NCBI GenBank assembly: GCA_964344935.1
Contig: CAYFPL010000007.1
Coordinates: 1-64,000 of the forward strand
DNA from: GCA-2731375 sp964344935
Lineage (GTDB): Bacteria > Pseudomonadota > Alphaproteobacteria > GCA-2731375
DNA: 64,000 nucleotides
Direction: 5' to 3'
Part shown: in pieces, positions 43,796 to 52,208 of the stretch
Layout: each line of letters opens with the position of its first letter
How positions within the stretch are numbered: the first letter of the stretch is position 1
Translations under genes and position numbers: made by a program
The notes under the pieces: generated by a model
Told to the model about the DNA's origin: nothing
The model's database searches: none
Seen by the model: the letters and a program-made list of their open reading frames with translations, nothing else

Positions 43796-46700
43796 TCGCT
43801 TTCCCTGAGCCCCTCTTGCGGCTCGACCATCGCCGCATGCCAGGGCATGTCCATGCGGGTGAAGGCGGCGTGGGCCTGGGCGCGCAAACCGGCGGCGCCA
43901 TCCGTCTTTCCTCGTCGCGCCAATTGGTCCGCCTGGTACAGTTGCGTGATGGCGGCTTCATGGGGCGAGTTCCGTTCCTGTGCCGCGCGCATGGCCATGG
44001 TCAAATAATGTTCTGGAGATTCCAGACCGCTTTGCCCGCCACGATCCGACGCCGTTGCCAGAGATCTATAGACCATAGCTTCGCCCACGCGGTCACCAAC
44101 GCGGGCGCGCTGGATGCCCCGATGGGCGAATTCGCTAGCCTCTTCAAATTGATCCATGGCAACCAATACATCCGAGATCCAGCCGTAGAAAAACGAAGAG
44201 AACAAGTACATGCCCTTGGCCTCCACCCAGGCAATGGTTTGCCGCAGGCGTTCTGCCGAGGCACTGTCCTGAACCAGCTTCCAGCGTCCGTAGGCATTGA
44301 TTGCAGTCGCGCAGGCCCGCAGATAGGGGGCGCTTACCTGCAGGGCGATAATTTCTGATCTTCGCGAGAACTCCACCGCGTCATGCCATCGGCCCTGCCA
44401 TAGGCACACTGTACCTCGATTATTTAGAATTGAGCTTTCGATCTCGTGCCCATGACCGCCGACATTGGCAAGAGCTTCATCGCTGCAGGCGTGAGAGCCG
44501 GCAAAATCACCCATATCGCCCAGCACAAGAGCCTTGCTGGACAGCGCATACGATGATCCGACCCTGATCTTGGATTTTGTCGGGTGGCGTCGCTTCTCTT
44601 CGATCGCCTGATCCAAATATTTCAGCGCATCCGGGTAGTTGCTGGCGGCACCATGGCTCTGTCCCAGCGTCGCGATCAATTGCGCTGCCAACCGGTCGTT
44701 GTTGGCCTGTCGCGCGGCCGCCAAAGCACGTGTGTAAAAATCGATGGATTCCTTTTGGTCGCCAAGGACGTGACTTATGTAGCCTTGCCAGTAGTGCGCT
44801 TCTGCAAGTCCGTCTAGGTCGTTCAGGTTCAGGGCATAATCCACAGTTCGTTTCAAGATGCCGATCTGCGCGGGTTCAGGACCGTAGACACAAGGCAACG
44901 CCCACCGGCGGCTGATCGAAACCCAGCGCTGCTGCATCTCGGTAGAGTTCGGCAGCTTGTCGATGGCCCGCATCGCGGCTTCATATTGCTGCTTCCCACG
45001 GTCCAATGCGCGCGACGCCATGGCCTTGTCACCGGCGAGTTCGGCATAGCGAAGAGCTTGGAGGTGATTGGCGGCGCCGGCGTGATGATAGGCAAGATTC
45101 TCATAATGCTCTTCAAGCCAGCCTAGTTCACCGAGTTCCTCCAGGAATTGTGCGATCTGGCCGTGCAGGGTGCGTCGTTGCTTCAGACCGACTGTGGCGT
45201 AAATGGTTTCCCGCGTGATCCCATGCTTGAATTGCAGTGTGCCCCGATTTTCGCCCGCATAGATCAAATCGCTGTCAGCCAATTTCTGGAAAATTTCGTC
45301 GCCTTCATCCAGACCGCTCAGGCGTTTCAGCAACCAGGAAGGTATGACGTTGCCGACGACGGCAGCGGTGTTCACAAGTGCCACCTGTTCCGCCGGCAGG
45401 CGCCGCACCCTCGTTTCGATCAGTCCTTGCAGCGTCGCGGGGACAACGCCGTCTGCGACGCTGTCCTCGCCTTGGTCTTTCCAATCCGGATAGGACTGGC
45501 AGAGCTCCTCGAGGAATAGCGGATTGCCGCCTGATTTTCGGTGCAATTCCGACAACACGCCCGGTACCGGTCGGCCTGGCAGGATTCTACGGATAATCTG
45601 CTCGGATTCAGAAGGCTGCAAAGGGCCCAGTTCGATGACTTCCGAAGGCGCCGCCAAGGCGTCCTCCGGGCGTAAAGCTCTGGTGGCAATTACAATCAGC
45701 AGTCTGTTTGTGGTCGCCGCATTGATCAGGCGGCCAAGGACATTCCGCGAAGCATCGTCAACCCACTGCCAGTCGTCGATTACGACAACCAAGGTGGCCT
45801 CGCCCGCCTGTGCCTTGAACCAATCGGTCAAGGGAACTTCCATGCTAGGTCTGCTCTTGCCGGGCGTGCCATGTTGCCCCCCGGTCGGCGAGGCATCCAC
45901 CGCCAGTGCCCGGAAGAAGGCATCGCTATGGTCGAGCAAGCGACGATCCAGATCGGTTAGACATTGTTCAATGAGCCTGCGGGCGCTGGCAGCCGGCGAC
46001 CGCGCGTTCAATTCAAATGCGTTGCGAAGCATTTGCAAAAAAGGATGCAGCGGCGCCACACCGCCGCGCTGTTCGCAATAACCGCGGTGAATAAGGCAAC
46101 CGGCCCGATCTGCTTCGAGCGTGAACTCGTCGACCAGTCTCGTCTTTCCCAAGCCTGGGTCACCGACAATTTGCACAATCTGTGCCCGGCCCGACCGCGC
46201 CACGTGAAGGCAATCGCGCAGGCGGTCCATCTCGTCATGGCGGCCGCTAAAGGCGGTTAAGCCGCGCAATTTGCTGGCTTCAAACCTGTTCCTGATTTCA
46301 GAACGCCGTAACACTTTGAAGGCAGCAACGGGAACTGTCTTGCCTTTGAGGTGAAGCGGCCCGATTTCACTGGCAACGAAGAACGGCAAGACGCTGCGCA
46401 AGGTTGCCGCGCTTGCGACGATTTCATCGTGAGCGGCGGCGCTACATAGCCCCGCTGCTGTGTTTACGGCGTCGCCAACCAGCTCGAGCGTGCCATCAAG
46501 GAAGTCGCCTTGCCGGATCAGCACGAGACCTGATTCAATTCCCGTGTGCAGTTTTACTGCAAACTGATCTGGCAGATGTTGCTGCAAATCCAACTGCCGC
46601 ACAGCTTCATGAAGTTCCAACGCCGCTTCCGCGGCCCGCTGAACATCGTCCTCGCGCGGAGACGGATAGCCAAATATGGCCAAAACGCCGTCCCCGTGAA

Positions 46701-46896
46701 ATTGGGTTACTTGACCGCCGAACCTGGCGACCACGTCCATGGCCACCGATTTTACCGCGCGGACGACGAAGGCCAGATCCTCCGGATCAATCATGGCGCC
46801 TAGGCGGGTCGAATCACAAATGTCGGAAAACAAAACGGTTACATGACGTCGCTTGTCGGCGTTCGCCGGATCGTCTGGATGTGTTGTATCCGTCAC
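43792..46896 (-). CDS. Class III cyclase - AAA ATPase - TPR protein
   Basis: A 1034-residue regulator. The cyclase domain (about 15-195) has metal Asp D25 (LFSDICDST) and D69 (FHGDGVLAIFGY), but the segment that normally ends NxAxR reads DAVNTAAGL, so the transition-state Arg is replaced by Gly. The AAA/STAND-type ATPase has Walker A GDPGLGKTRL and Walker B LVVVIDDWQWVDD. The last 450 residues are helical TPR-like repeats. The start is GTG at 46896 with no clear ribosome site. Proteins of this plan are thought to link ligand or protein sensing to signalling. Cyclase activity may be weak or lost here. Confidence 0.9.
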   Translation of the reverse strand: MTDTTHPDDPANADKRRHVTVLFSDICDSTRLGAMIDPEDLAFVVRAVKSVAMDVVARFGGQVTQFHGDGVLAIFGYPSPREDDVQRAAEAALELHEAVRQLDLQQHLPDQFAVKLHTGIESGLVLIRQGDFLDGTLELVGDAVNTAAGLCSAAAHDEIVASAATLRSVLPFFVASEIGPLHLKGKTVPVAAFKVLRRSEIRNRFEASKLRGLTAFSGRHDEMDRLRDCLHVARSGRAQIVQIVGDPGLGKTRLVDEFTLEADRAGCLIHRGYCEQRGGVAPLHPFLQMLRNAFELNARSPAASARRLIEQCLTDLDRRLLDHSDAFFRALAVDASPTGGQHGTPGKSRPSMEVPLTDWFKAQAGEATLVVVIDDWQWVDDASRNVLGRLINAATTNRLLIVIATRALRPEDALAAPSEVIELGPLQPSESEQIIRRILPGRPVPGVLSELHRKSGGNPLFLEELCQSYPDWKDQGEDSVADGVVPATLQGLIETRVRRLPAEQVALVNTAAVVGNVIPSWLLKRLSGLDEGDEIFQKLADSDLIYAGENRGTLQFKHGITRETIYATVGLKQRRTLHGQIAQFLEELGELGWLEEHYENLAYHHAGAANHLQALRYAELAGDKAMASRALDRGKQQYEAAMRAIDKLPNSTEMQQRWVSISRRWALPCVYGPEPAQIGILKRTVDYALNLNDLDGLAEAHYWQGYISHVLGDQKESIDFYTRALAAARQANNDRLAAQLIATLGQSHGAASNYPDALKYLDQAIEEKRRHPTKSKIRVGSSYALSSKALVLGDMGDFAGSHACSDEALANVGGHGHEIESSILNNRGTVCLWQGRWHDAVEFSRRSEIIALQVSAPYLRACATAINAYGRWKLVQDSASAERLRQTIAWVEAKGMYLFSSFFYGWISDVLVAMDQFEEASEFAHRGIQRARVGDRVGEAMVYRSLATASDRGGQSGLESPEHYLTMAMRAAQERNSPHEAAITQLYQADQLARRGKTDGAAGLRAQAHAAFTRMDMPWHAAMVEPQEGLRESD

Positions 46897-47311
46897 GTGA
46901 CTAGTCTTGAGAATAATAGGTGCAATTTCTTCGTTTCATGATCGTGGTTGCGATTACGCCTCAAGCAACATCAGCCATCAAACGAATGACTCAGCCGGTC
47001 TGCATTGCCGCCAATTTGATAATCAGATGTTCTAGCCACCACGCATCCGGCCATGCGACCATACGATCAAAGAACGAAAATACAACGAGCATTTGCACCA
47101 ATACTGATGCCCGAGTTTGCAAATTGCAAGCACGCCGCAAAACCGACCTGGCAACAAAAGATTGTATGAAAATCGCCTTCGCTGCTACATGGTTGTGCGG
47201 CGTTTCCGTGGCAAATGCCACATTCATTCCGATCGAAAGCGCTCAGGTTTGTTTCATTTGGTGCGCCCTTGGGCGCGCCAGAGAAAGCATCTCGATCGGA
47301 AGTGAGGATGA
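46897..47311. other. Spacer without a convincing gene
   Basis: About 415 bases, less G+C-rich than the flanks. A plus-strand frame (46920-47333) exists, but it has no ribosome site, is Cys-rich without pattern and overlaps the next gene, so I do not call it. The region must contain the promoter of the cyclase gene and probably that of the small gene at 47312. Confidence 0.45.
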
Positions 47312-47587
47312 ATGGTGGCTATCGGCAGGCTAGTGCGTGTAATCGTTCAGGATGATACCGGCCGGGGCATCGGAAACGCCGAGGTGACAATTGCCCACGG
47401 CCCGGAATTGCCGAACCCGCCAAAGGACATAACCGATGCGTCAGGCACATTGGGGATGCGGTTTACGGCGGTCGGGCAGTACGAGTTCGTCTGCGTAGCA
47501 GATGGATACGAGACCTCATCCCTGTCGGTAATGATAACGGACGATGCGGTTTCCATCGTAACCATCACCCTGCGGCCATTCTTTTAG
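47312..47587 (+). CDS. Small carboxypeptidase-regulatory-like (Ig-fold) domain protein
   Basis: A 91-residue protein that is almost entirely one beta-sandwich: VRVIVQDDTGRGIGNAEVTI, DASGTLGMRFTAVGQYEFV and CVADGYETSSLSVMI. This is the pattern of CarboxypepD_reg-like or transthyretin-like domains. No signal peptide is seen. GAGGA lies four to five bases before the ATG, somewhat close. It may be a free-standing accessory module; no function can be assigned. Confidence 0.62.
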   Translation: MVAIGRLVRVIVQDDTGRGIGNAEVTIAHGPELPNPPKDITDASGTLGMRFTAVGQYEFVCVADGYETSSLSVMITDDAVSIVTITLRPFF

Positions 47588-47771
47588 AAAAGGGCCCGGG
47601 CAGCCGTCTAAGCGCCCGAAGAAATCGCCCCATACCACAAACTCCCCCTAAGATCGCCCGCACGGCATAACTCCCGCGCGGCGATTGGGTATATTTTGTG
47701 TTGTCTAGCCCGGTCGGCACACTAAGATCGGTTCGCCGTCGAAAAAGGTGACCGCTTTGGGAGGCTAGAAC

Positions 47772-48473
47772 TTGGCGCGTGAGTGGCAAACCGATGGGCT
47801 GCGAAATATCGACTTGTTCAAAGGTCTCGATGATCGCCAGATCGAGACCGTTGGCCAACGCTGCCGCTGGATTGAATTCGACGAAGGCCAACAGATCATT
47901 GGCCAAAGCGACCAATCCACGGATGTGTATTTTATCGTCGAAGGGTCGGTGCGGGCCAAGAGTTATTCCGCCGCCGGGCGCGAAGTCAGCTTCGTCGATA
48001 TCGAAAAAGGCTCCCTTTTCGGTGAATTCGCGGCAGTCGATGGACGGCCGCGGGCTTCGTCTGTGATAGCGGTAACGCCATGCCTGTTGGGCTGCATGTC
48101 GGCGAAGGCGTTTCAAATCACGCTCAGTGAAAACCCCACCGCCGCCCTGCGGTTGATCGAGCTACTGGTCGAGAAAGCCAGATCGTACAGCGATCGGGTG
48201 TTTGAATTCAGCACGCTGCCGGTGCACAGCCGGGTCACGATCGAGCTGCTGCGCATGGCCGAGCTGGCGCCGGAGCATGACAACAGGCCGGTCATTCAGC
48301 CGGCGCCGACGCATCACGAATTTGCCGCCCGCATCAGCACCCACCGCGAGGCGGTTACCCGCGAACTCAACAATCTCGCCGCCGAACGGGTGATCGACCT
48401 GCGCCGCGGGCGGGTGGAAATTCTCGATTTGCAAAAACTTAAGTCCCTGGTGGGGGAAGCCCTGAACAGCTAG
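47772..48473 (+). CDS. Crp/Fnr family transcriptional regulator
   Basis: The 233-residue protein has an N-terminal cyclic-nucleotide-binding barrel (about residues 10-125) and a C-terminal winged helix (about 150-225; HHEFAARISTHREAVTRELN is the helix-turn-helix). The phosphate-binding cassette reads FGEFAAVDGRPRASSV, keeping the Glu and the Arg-Ala-Ser-Ser that contact cyclic nucleotide in CRP-type proteins. There are no FNR-type cysteines. It is therefore likely to be a cAMP- or cGMP-responsive regulator. The start is TTG at 47772 with GGGAGG upstream. It lies near the three cyclases of this window, the closest being at 43792-46896. Confidence 0.92.
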   Translation: MAREWQTDGLRNIDLFKGLDDRQIETVGQRCRWIEFDEGQQIIGQSDQSTDVYFIVEGSVRAKSYSAAGREVSFVDIEKGSLFGEFAAVDGRPRASSVIAVTPCLLGCMSAKAFQITLSENPTAALRLIELLVEKARSYSDRVFEFSTLPVHSRVTIELLRMAELAPEHDNRPVIQPAPTHHEFAARISTHREAVTRELNNLAAERVIDLRRGRVEILDLQKLKSLVGEALNS

Positions 48474-48925
48474 CCGGCCGCCAAAAGGCCCAAGGAAATC
48501 GATCGTCTGCGCCGTCGCCGTGAATTCGGAATACATGCCTCGCGATACTCTTGGACCACGTAAGGCGTGAGCGCGTCCGGATCGCACCGCGATAGCCCAA
48601 TGTGCCGGTAGGGACTGCTGGCAATCTGTTTCATCACCCTAAAAAGGGGGGGTCGCGGCGAAGGGAGGAGAGGCTACCCTTCGCCGCGGTTCGTCGCGAG
48701 GCCGCATGGAGCCAAGATACGGCGTCGCGGTCGTGGCAGGTTGTGCGTGACCGGCCATGCGCATCATTGCATGGCGAATCAAATTTGCTCTGTGGGATTC
48801 CCCACAGAAGCTCTGCGCCACCTCCGCATATTCTCAACGTGCACGGGAAGGATCTGTTCGTAAACGCGCCAACCCAGTGTCGATACCGTCAGCTTTTGTC
48901 GGATCAAGGGAAAGGAGCAATCGAC
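48474..48925. other. Spacer with an inverted repeat, no recognised gene
   Basis: About 450 bases. Frames crossing it have no ribosome site or familiar motif. An 8-base inverted repeat, TCTGTGGG (48789-48796) and CCCACAGA (48801-48808), with a 4-base loop lies about 120 bases before the next start. It could be a regulator site or RNA hairpin; there is no T-run after it. Confidence 0.45.
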
Positions 48926-49339
48926 ATGGCAAATGAGGTCTTGGAAACTACTGTGACTTTGGACGCAGCTGGCAAGCCGCCATGGGTCAGTATCGAATTT
49001 GGTCACCTCAGATTGGGCGCCTATCGCATCTATTTGACGAACCCCGATGAAACCGAAGTCAAACTGATCGGACAAGGCAGCAATGCTGATACTATTCCCG
49101 ATCGGTTCGCTGTTGGCCTGGGGGCTGCCGCGTTATCTGGCTTTTACCTCACCATCGACGGAATGATCTCGGCCATCCCGCCTGAGTCGGATCCGGAAGG
49201 GCCGTATTCCGTGACGGTGAATGTCACCCAAAATGGCTCCGAAGTAGGCAATAGCCCGGTTTTGTATCCGCAGCCGTCGCCAGGGACGCTCACCAAAGAC
49301 GGCGTTGGGGCAATGCTCATTTACATCACATTCGCATGA
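48926..49339 (+). CDS. Hypothetical beta-rich protein
   Basis: A 137-residue protein that I do not recognise. It is rich in alternating hydrophobic/polar strands (WVSIEFGHLRLGAYRIYL, DRFAVGLGAAALSGFYLTI, PYSVTVNVTQNGSEVG) and has no cysteine or signal peptide. AAGGAG lies eight bases before the ATG at 48926; the frame is open to 48602, but that part looks non-coding. Its stop overlaps an ATG of the next frame as ATGA, suggesting that the two genes are cotranscribed. Confidence 0.7.
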   Translation: MANEVLETTVTLDAAGKPPWVSIEFGHLRLGAYRIYLTNPDETEVKLIGQGSNADTIPDRFAVGLGAAALSGFYLTIDGMISAIPPESDPEGPYSVTVNVTQNGSEVGNSPVLYPQPSPGTLTKDGVGAMLIYITFA

Positions 49340-49380
49340 AATCCGCGCAATCAATTCACGACGCGGAAATGGAGGCAAAA

Positions 49381-50691
49381 ATGCAAAGCAAATTTGGGCC
49401 GACTGTAATGCTTGTGGCGTTGGTTCTCGGGGTAGCTGGTCAATCCGACGCTCAAACAACTAAAGTAAGTGACGCTAAGGTCGAATGCTCCGAGACTCCA
49501 AAACCGGCGAGCTTGGGAAAGGGAATCGAGGAAAAGAGCGCCACCGCAAAGAGCATCCTGTGCGACGATCTTGCAAGGATCGCAAACGGGCGAGACAACG
49601 TTCCGGTTTCACCGGCTTTCACCATTCTCAATGCGACGCCAGACACCGTAATTCGTCCGAGAACACCGAACGATTTTGCGGCATCGTTGCTCAACAATGT
49701 GGATCCAAAAGGTAATTTCCAAGAAGGCCTCGCACTCGATTTTAATCCCTACATGTTGTGGGCAGGAGACAGGTTGACCCTGCGCGACTATCAGGAAAAT
49801 TCGGTAGACAGGTTGCTTGCGCGCACTCAGCTCTCGATTGCAACCACCAAAGGGCGTGAGGACGAGGACAAATCGGCTCGTTTGGCGTTAGGCTTGCACC
49901 TTTCTCCGTGGCTGGAAAGTGATCCTAAACTGCCAAACTCTAAACTATTGGAATGTATGGCGAACCAGTTTGTGAGTGCTTTGCCGGAAACACCGCCGCC
50001 AAAAAAGAGCGCTACCGAAGAAGAAAAAAAGCTTCACTATTCGAATCTAGTAGAGACTGCAACGAATGCCCTGGATGAAGCCAAGGATCCGACTTACAAG
50101 GCATGCAGAGACGAACAACGAAGACTAGATGAAAATAGCTCCGGCTGGACGATTGGCTTGGCGCCTTCGTGGACAAGCAAGAACGGCAAACTGGACAATT
50201 TGGACTGGAACGGCCTCTCCCTCTGGTCGTCGTTGGCCATAAACCTCGATCTGAAAGAGGTTCCCGGCTTGAATACAGCAAGCGCGATACGGAAATCCGA
50301 CTCGGCCAGTATTGGCCAGATAATCTTTCATGCTCGATATGTCGAAGACGAAGAAGTGCCCAACCCAACCGACTCAGGAATGTTCCTCCAGCAAGATAGT
50401 TTGATCCTATCTAGCAAACTCCGGATTAACGGGCCAGACAGTCTGGGTGGTGGCATGGCGAAGGACATGAAGCTTTCATTCGCCGGCGCCTATCTTGATG
50501 CGTCGCAAGATGCCGGAATCGACGACACATATTACCAATGGTCGGCCTCCGCGGAACTGCGTCTGCCGCAGATCGCCGAAAACCTATTTCTGACCTTGTC
50601 TGCGGGCACCACTTCGGATCGCGCCGTAGACAATGAGAGCTTCGCCGGCATCTCCCTCAAATGGGGTTTCACAGACACGGACAAGAAGTAG
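49381..50691 (+). CDS. Exported protein of unknown function, possibly an outer-membrane beta-barrel
   Basis: The N-terminus FGPTVMLVALVLGVAGQSDA is a signal peptide (cut before QTT). I chose the ATG at 49381 because GGAGG lies five to six bases upstream. An ATG at 49336 that overlaps the previous stop is the alternative. The mature protein (about 410 residues) has alternating strands in its second half (LSLWSSLAINLDLK, IGQIIFHARYV, YYQWSASAELRLP, LFLTLSAGTTSD) and closes with FAGISLKWGF, as in many outer-membrane barrels, though the extreme end is charged. A Lys/Glu-rich loop (about 200-225) interrupts it. The family is unknown to me. Confidence 0.72.
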   Translation: MQSKFGPTVMLVALVLGVAGQSDAQTTKVSDAKVECSETPKPASLGKGIEEKSATAKSILCDDLARIANGRDNVPVSPAFTILNATPDTVIRPRTPNDFAASLLNNVDPKGNFQEGLALDFNPYMLWAGDRLTLRDYQENSVDRLLARTQLSIATTKGREDEDKSARLALGLHLSPWLESDPKLPNSKLLECMANQFVSALPETPPPKKSATEEEKKLHYSNLVETATNALDEAKDPTYKACRDEQRRLDENSSGWTIGLAPSWTSKNGKLDNLDWNGLSLWSSLAINLDLKEVPGLNTASAIRKSDSASIGQIIFHARYVEDEEVPNPTDSGMFLQQDSLILSSKLRINGPDSLGGGMAKDMKLSFAGAYLDASQDAGIDDTYYQWSASAELRLPQIAENLFLTLSAGTTSDRAVDNESFAGISLKWGFTDTDKK

Positions 50692-50887
50692 GAAGCGTTG
50701 GGAAATTGGCAAAGTAGATCATTTGCGACGTCGAGGCAAAAACACGTAAGTCTGACCCGGACCAAATTTCGGGCCATTAACACCTGGAGACAGAACAATT
50801 ATCGCAATTACTGTCAGCGAGCTCGAACGGCAAGAGATAAACCGCGAAAACCGTCGCAATTACGTTCGGATCGTCATCACATATGTC

Positions 50888-51211
50888 ATGACCGGTGCTT
50901 ATGTTTTGGCAATAGGAACCGCGTTATGGCACTCGATGTCTTCGGAGCAAGGACTTAGCAAAGAGACACTAGGCCTTCTTGCAGGATTGTCGTCGGCGTC
51001 ACTTGGTGTCATCGGTTTTTGGTTTGGCGCTCGTAGTTCGAGGGCCGACGCCATGGGCAAAACTTCAAACCGCACGAACACGACTACCTTGTCGACGGCA
51101 CAATCGGTTTCGCAACAACAGGTCATTGAAACCAAATCGAAACTGATGAAGCTCGTTCCGTCTGGGCCACCCGCCCGACGACCCCGAGCCAGTCCGGGCG
51201 ATGGTAACTGA
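50888..51211 (+). CDS. Small single-pass or two-pass membrane protein, start uncertain
   Basis: From the ATG at 50888 the product has 107 residues, with two hydrophobic segments (AYVLAIGTALWHSM and LLAGLSSASLGVIGFWFGAR) and a polar tail. That ATG has no ribosome site. The same frame is open upstream and reads TVSELERQEINRENRRNY, a convincing amphipathic or charged N-terminus, back to an ATT at 50798 that has GGAG eight bases upstream. No ATG, GTG or TTG occurs between that point and an in-frame TGA. The real gene may therefore start with a non-canonical ATT. The function is unknown. Confidence 0.55.
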   Translation: MTGAYVLAIGTALWHSMSSEQGLSKETLGLLAGLSSASLGVIGFWFGARSSRADAMGKTSNRTNTTTLSTAQSVSQQQVIETKSKLMKLVPSGPPARRPRASPGDGN

Positions 51212-51275
51212 TATCTGGATGTAAACGCCCTTTTCGGTGCGCCCGGAGGCGTTGACTATTTAGGGAGAATTTATC

Positions 51276-52106
51276 ATGGCCAAGAAACTAGCGGTGATCG
51301 CCATTCATGGCATGGGAGATACGGATGAAAACTTCGCCGATCCCTTGCGTGAGAATGTGCGCGACATGTTGACCACGGCACAGTGGGCAGACATCCATTT
51401 TGACACCATCTGGTACCAGGATATCTTCCAGGCAAACCAGGAAGCGTTGTTCGACCGCTCGAAAAGCCAGCTTGACGGCATGTTCCTGCGGCGCTTCCTG
51501 CTTTATGGCATCTCAGATGCCGCCGGCTTGGAATACAGCCGCACCAAGCCGGATAGCGCTTATGAGATCACCCAGCTGCGCATCTTCGAGACCTTGGGGC
51601 GGGCCTATCAGGCATTGGGCGCACAAACCGGGCCGGTCGTCGTCGTCGCCCAGTCCCTGGGCGGGCAGGTGATCTCCAACTATATCTGGGATGCACGCAA
51701 GGTGACGCCGCCTCCGGTAACGTGGGGCCTTTGGCGGCACCCGCACGACGACCTATCGGAAGAGGAACTCGACTTTCGCAAGTTCGGCGCCTTGCGAACC
51801 CTATTTACCACCGGCTGCAACATTCCCGTCTTCGTCGGCGGACTGCCGCCGGAAGAAATCGTGCCCATTAGCCGTCCTAATCCGCACTTCCAATGGTTCA
51901 ACTATTTCGACGAGGATGACGTCCTGGGCTGGCCGCTGCAGCCGCTCAACCCGGACGGCGGCTACAGCACGCTGGTGCAGGACGTGGCCATAAATGCCGG
52001 TGGCTTGTTCAGTTCCTGGAACCTCTTGAGCCATGGCAAATACTGGACCGACAATGACTTCTTGCGTCCATTGACGGCGCATCTAAGCCAATTGTTGGCC
52101 GAATGA
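51276..52106 (+). CDS. Alpha/beta hydrolase-like protein
   Basis: The 276-residue protein has the opening AVIAIHGMGDTDENFADPL (oxyanion HG segment) and a nucleophile elbow VVVVAQSLGGQVISNY, with Ser in AQSLGG where GxSxG is usual. The late LSHGKYWTD supplies a possible catalytic His. The rest is not close to any hydrolase family I can name. There is no signal peptide, so it is probably cytoplasmic. AGGGAG lies about ten bases before the ATG. It may act as a lipase or esterase or be non-enzymatic. Confidence 0.75.
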   Translation: MAKKLAVIAIHGMGDTDENFADPLRENVRDMLTTAQWADIHFDTIWYQDIFQANQEALFDRSKSQLDGMFLRRFLLYGISDAAGLEYSRTKPDSAYEITQLRIFETLGRAYQALGAQTGPVVVVAQSLGGQVISNYIWDARKVTPPPVTWGLWRHPHDDLSEEELDFRKFGALRTLFTTGCNIPVFVGGLPPEEIVPISRPNPHFQWFNYFDEDDVLGWPLQPLNPDGGYSTLVQDVAINAGGLFSSWNLLSHGKYWTDNDFLRPLTAHLSQLLAE

Positions 52107-52208
52107 CGGCAATGGCGGCCACAAGCAAAAATCTTGCCTAATCGGGATCCTAAGGGCGCCGAGGGTCCTGGCCGAGCATGAACACGACGCCGACCGCCGC
52201 GAATGTCA

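Noticed and set aside
46920..47333. 137-codon plus-strand frame
   Set aside because: No ribosome site, an irregular Cys-rich sequence, and overlap with the better-supported gene at 47312.
48602..48925. Upstream extension of the beta-rich protein
   Set aside because: Arg/Pro-rich sequence without structure; the ATG at 48926 has a near-ideal ribosome site.
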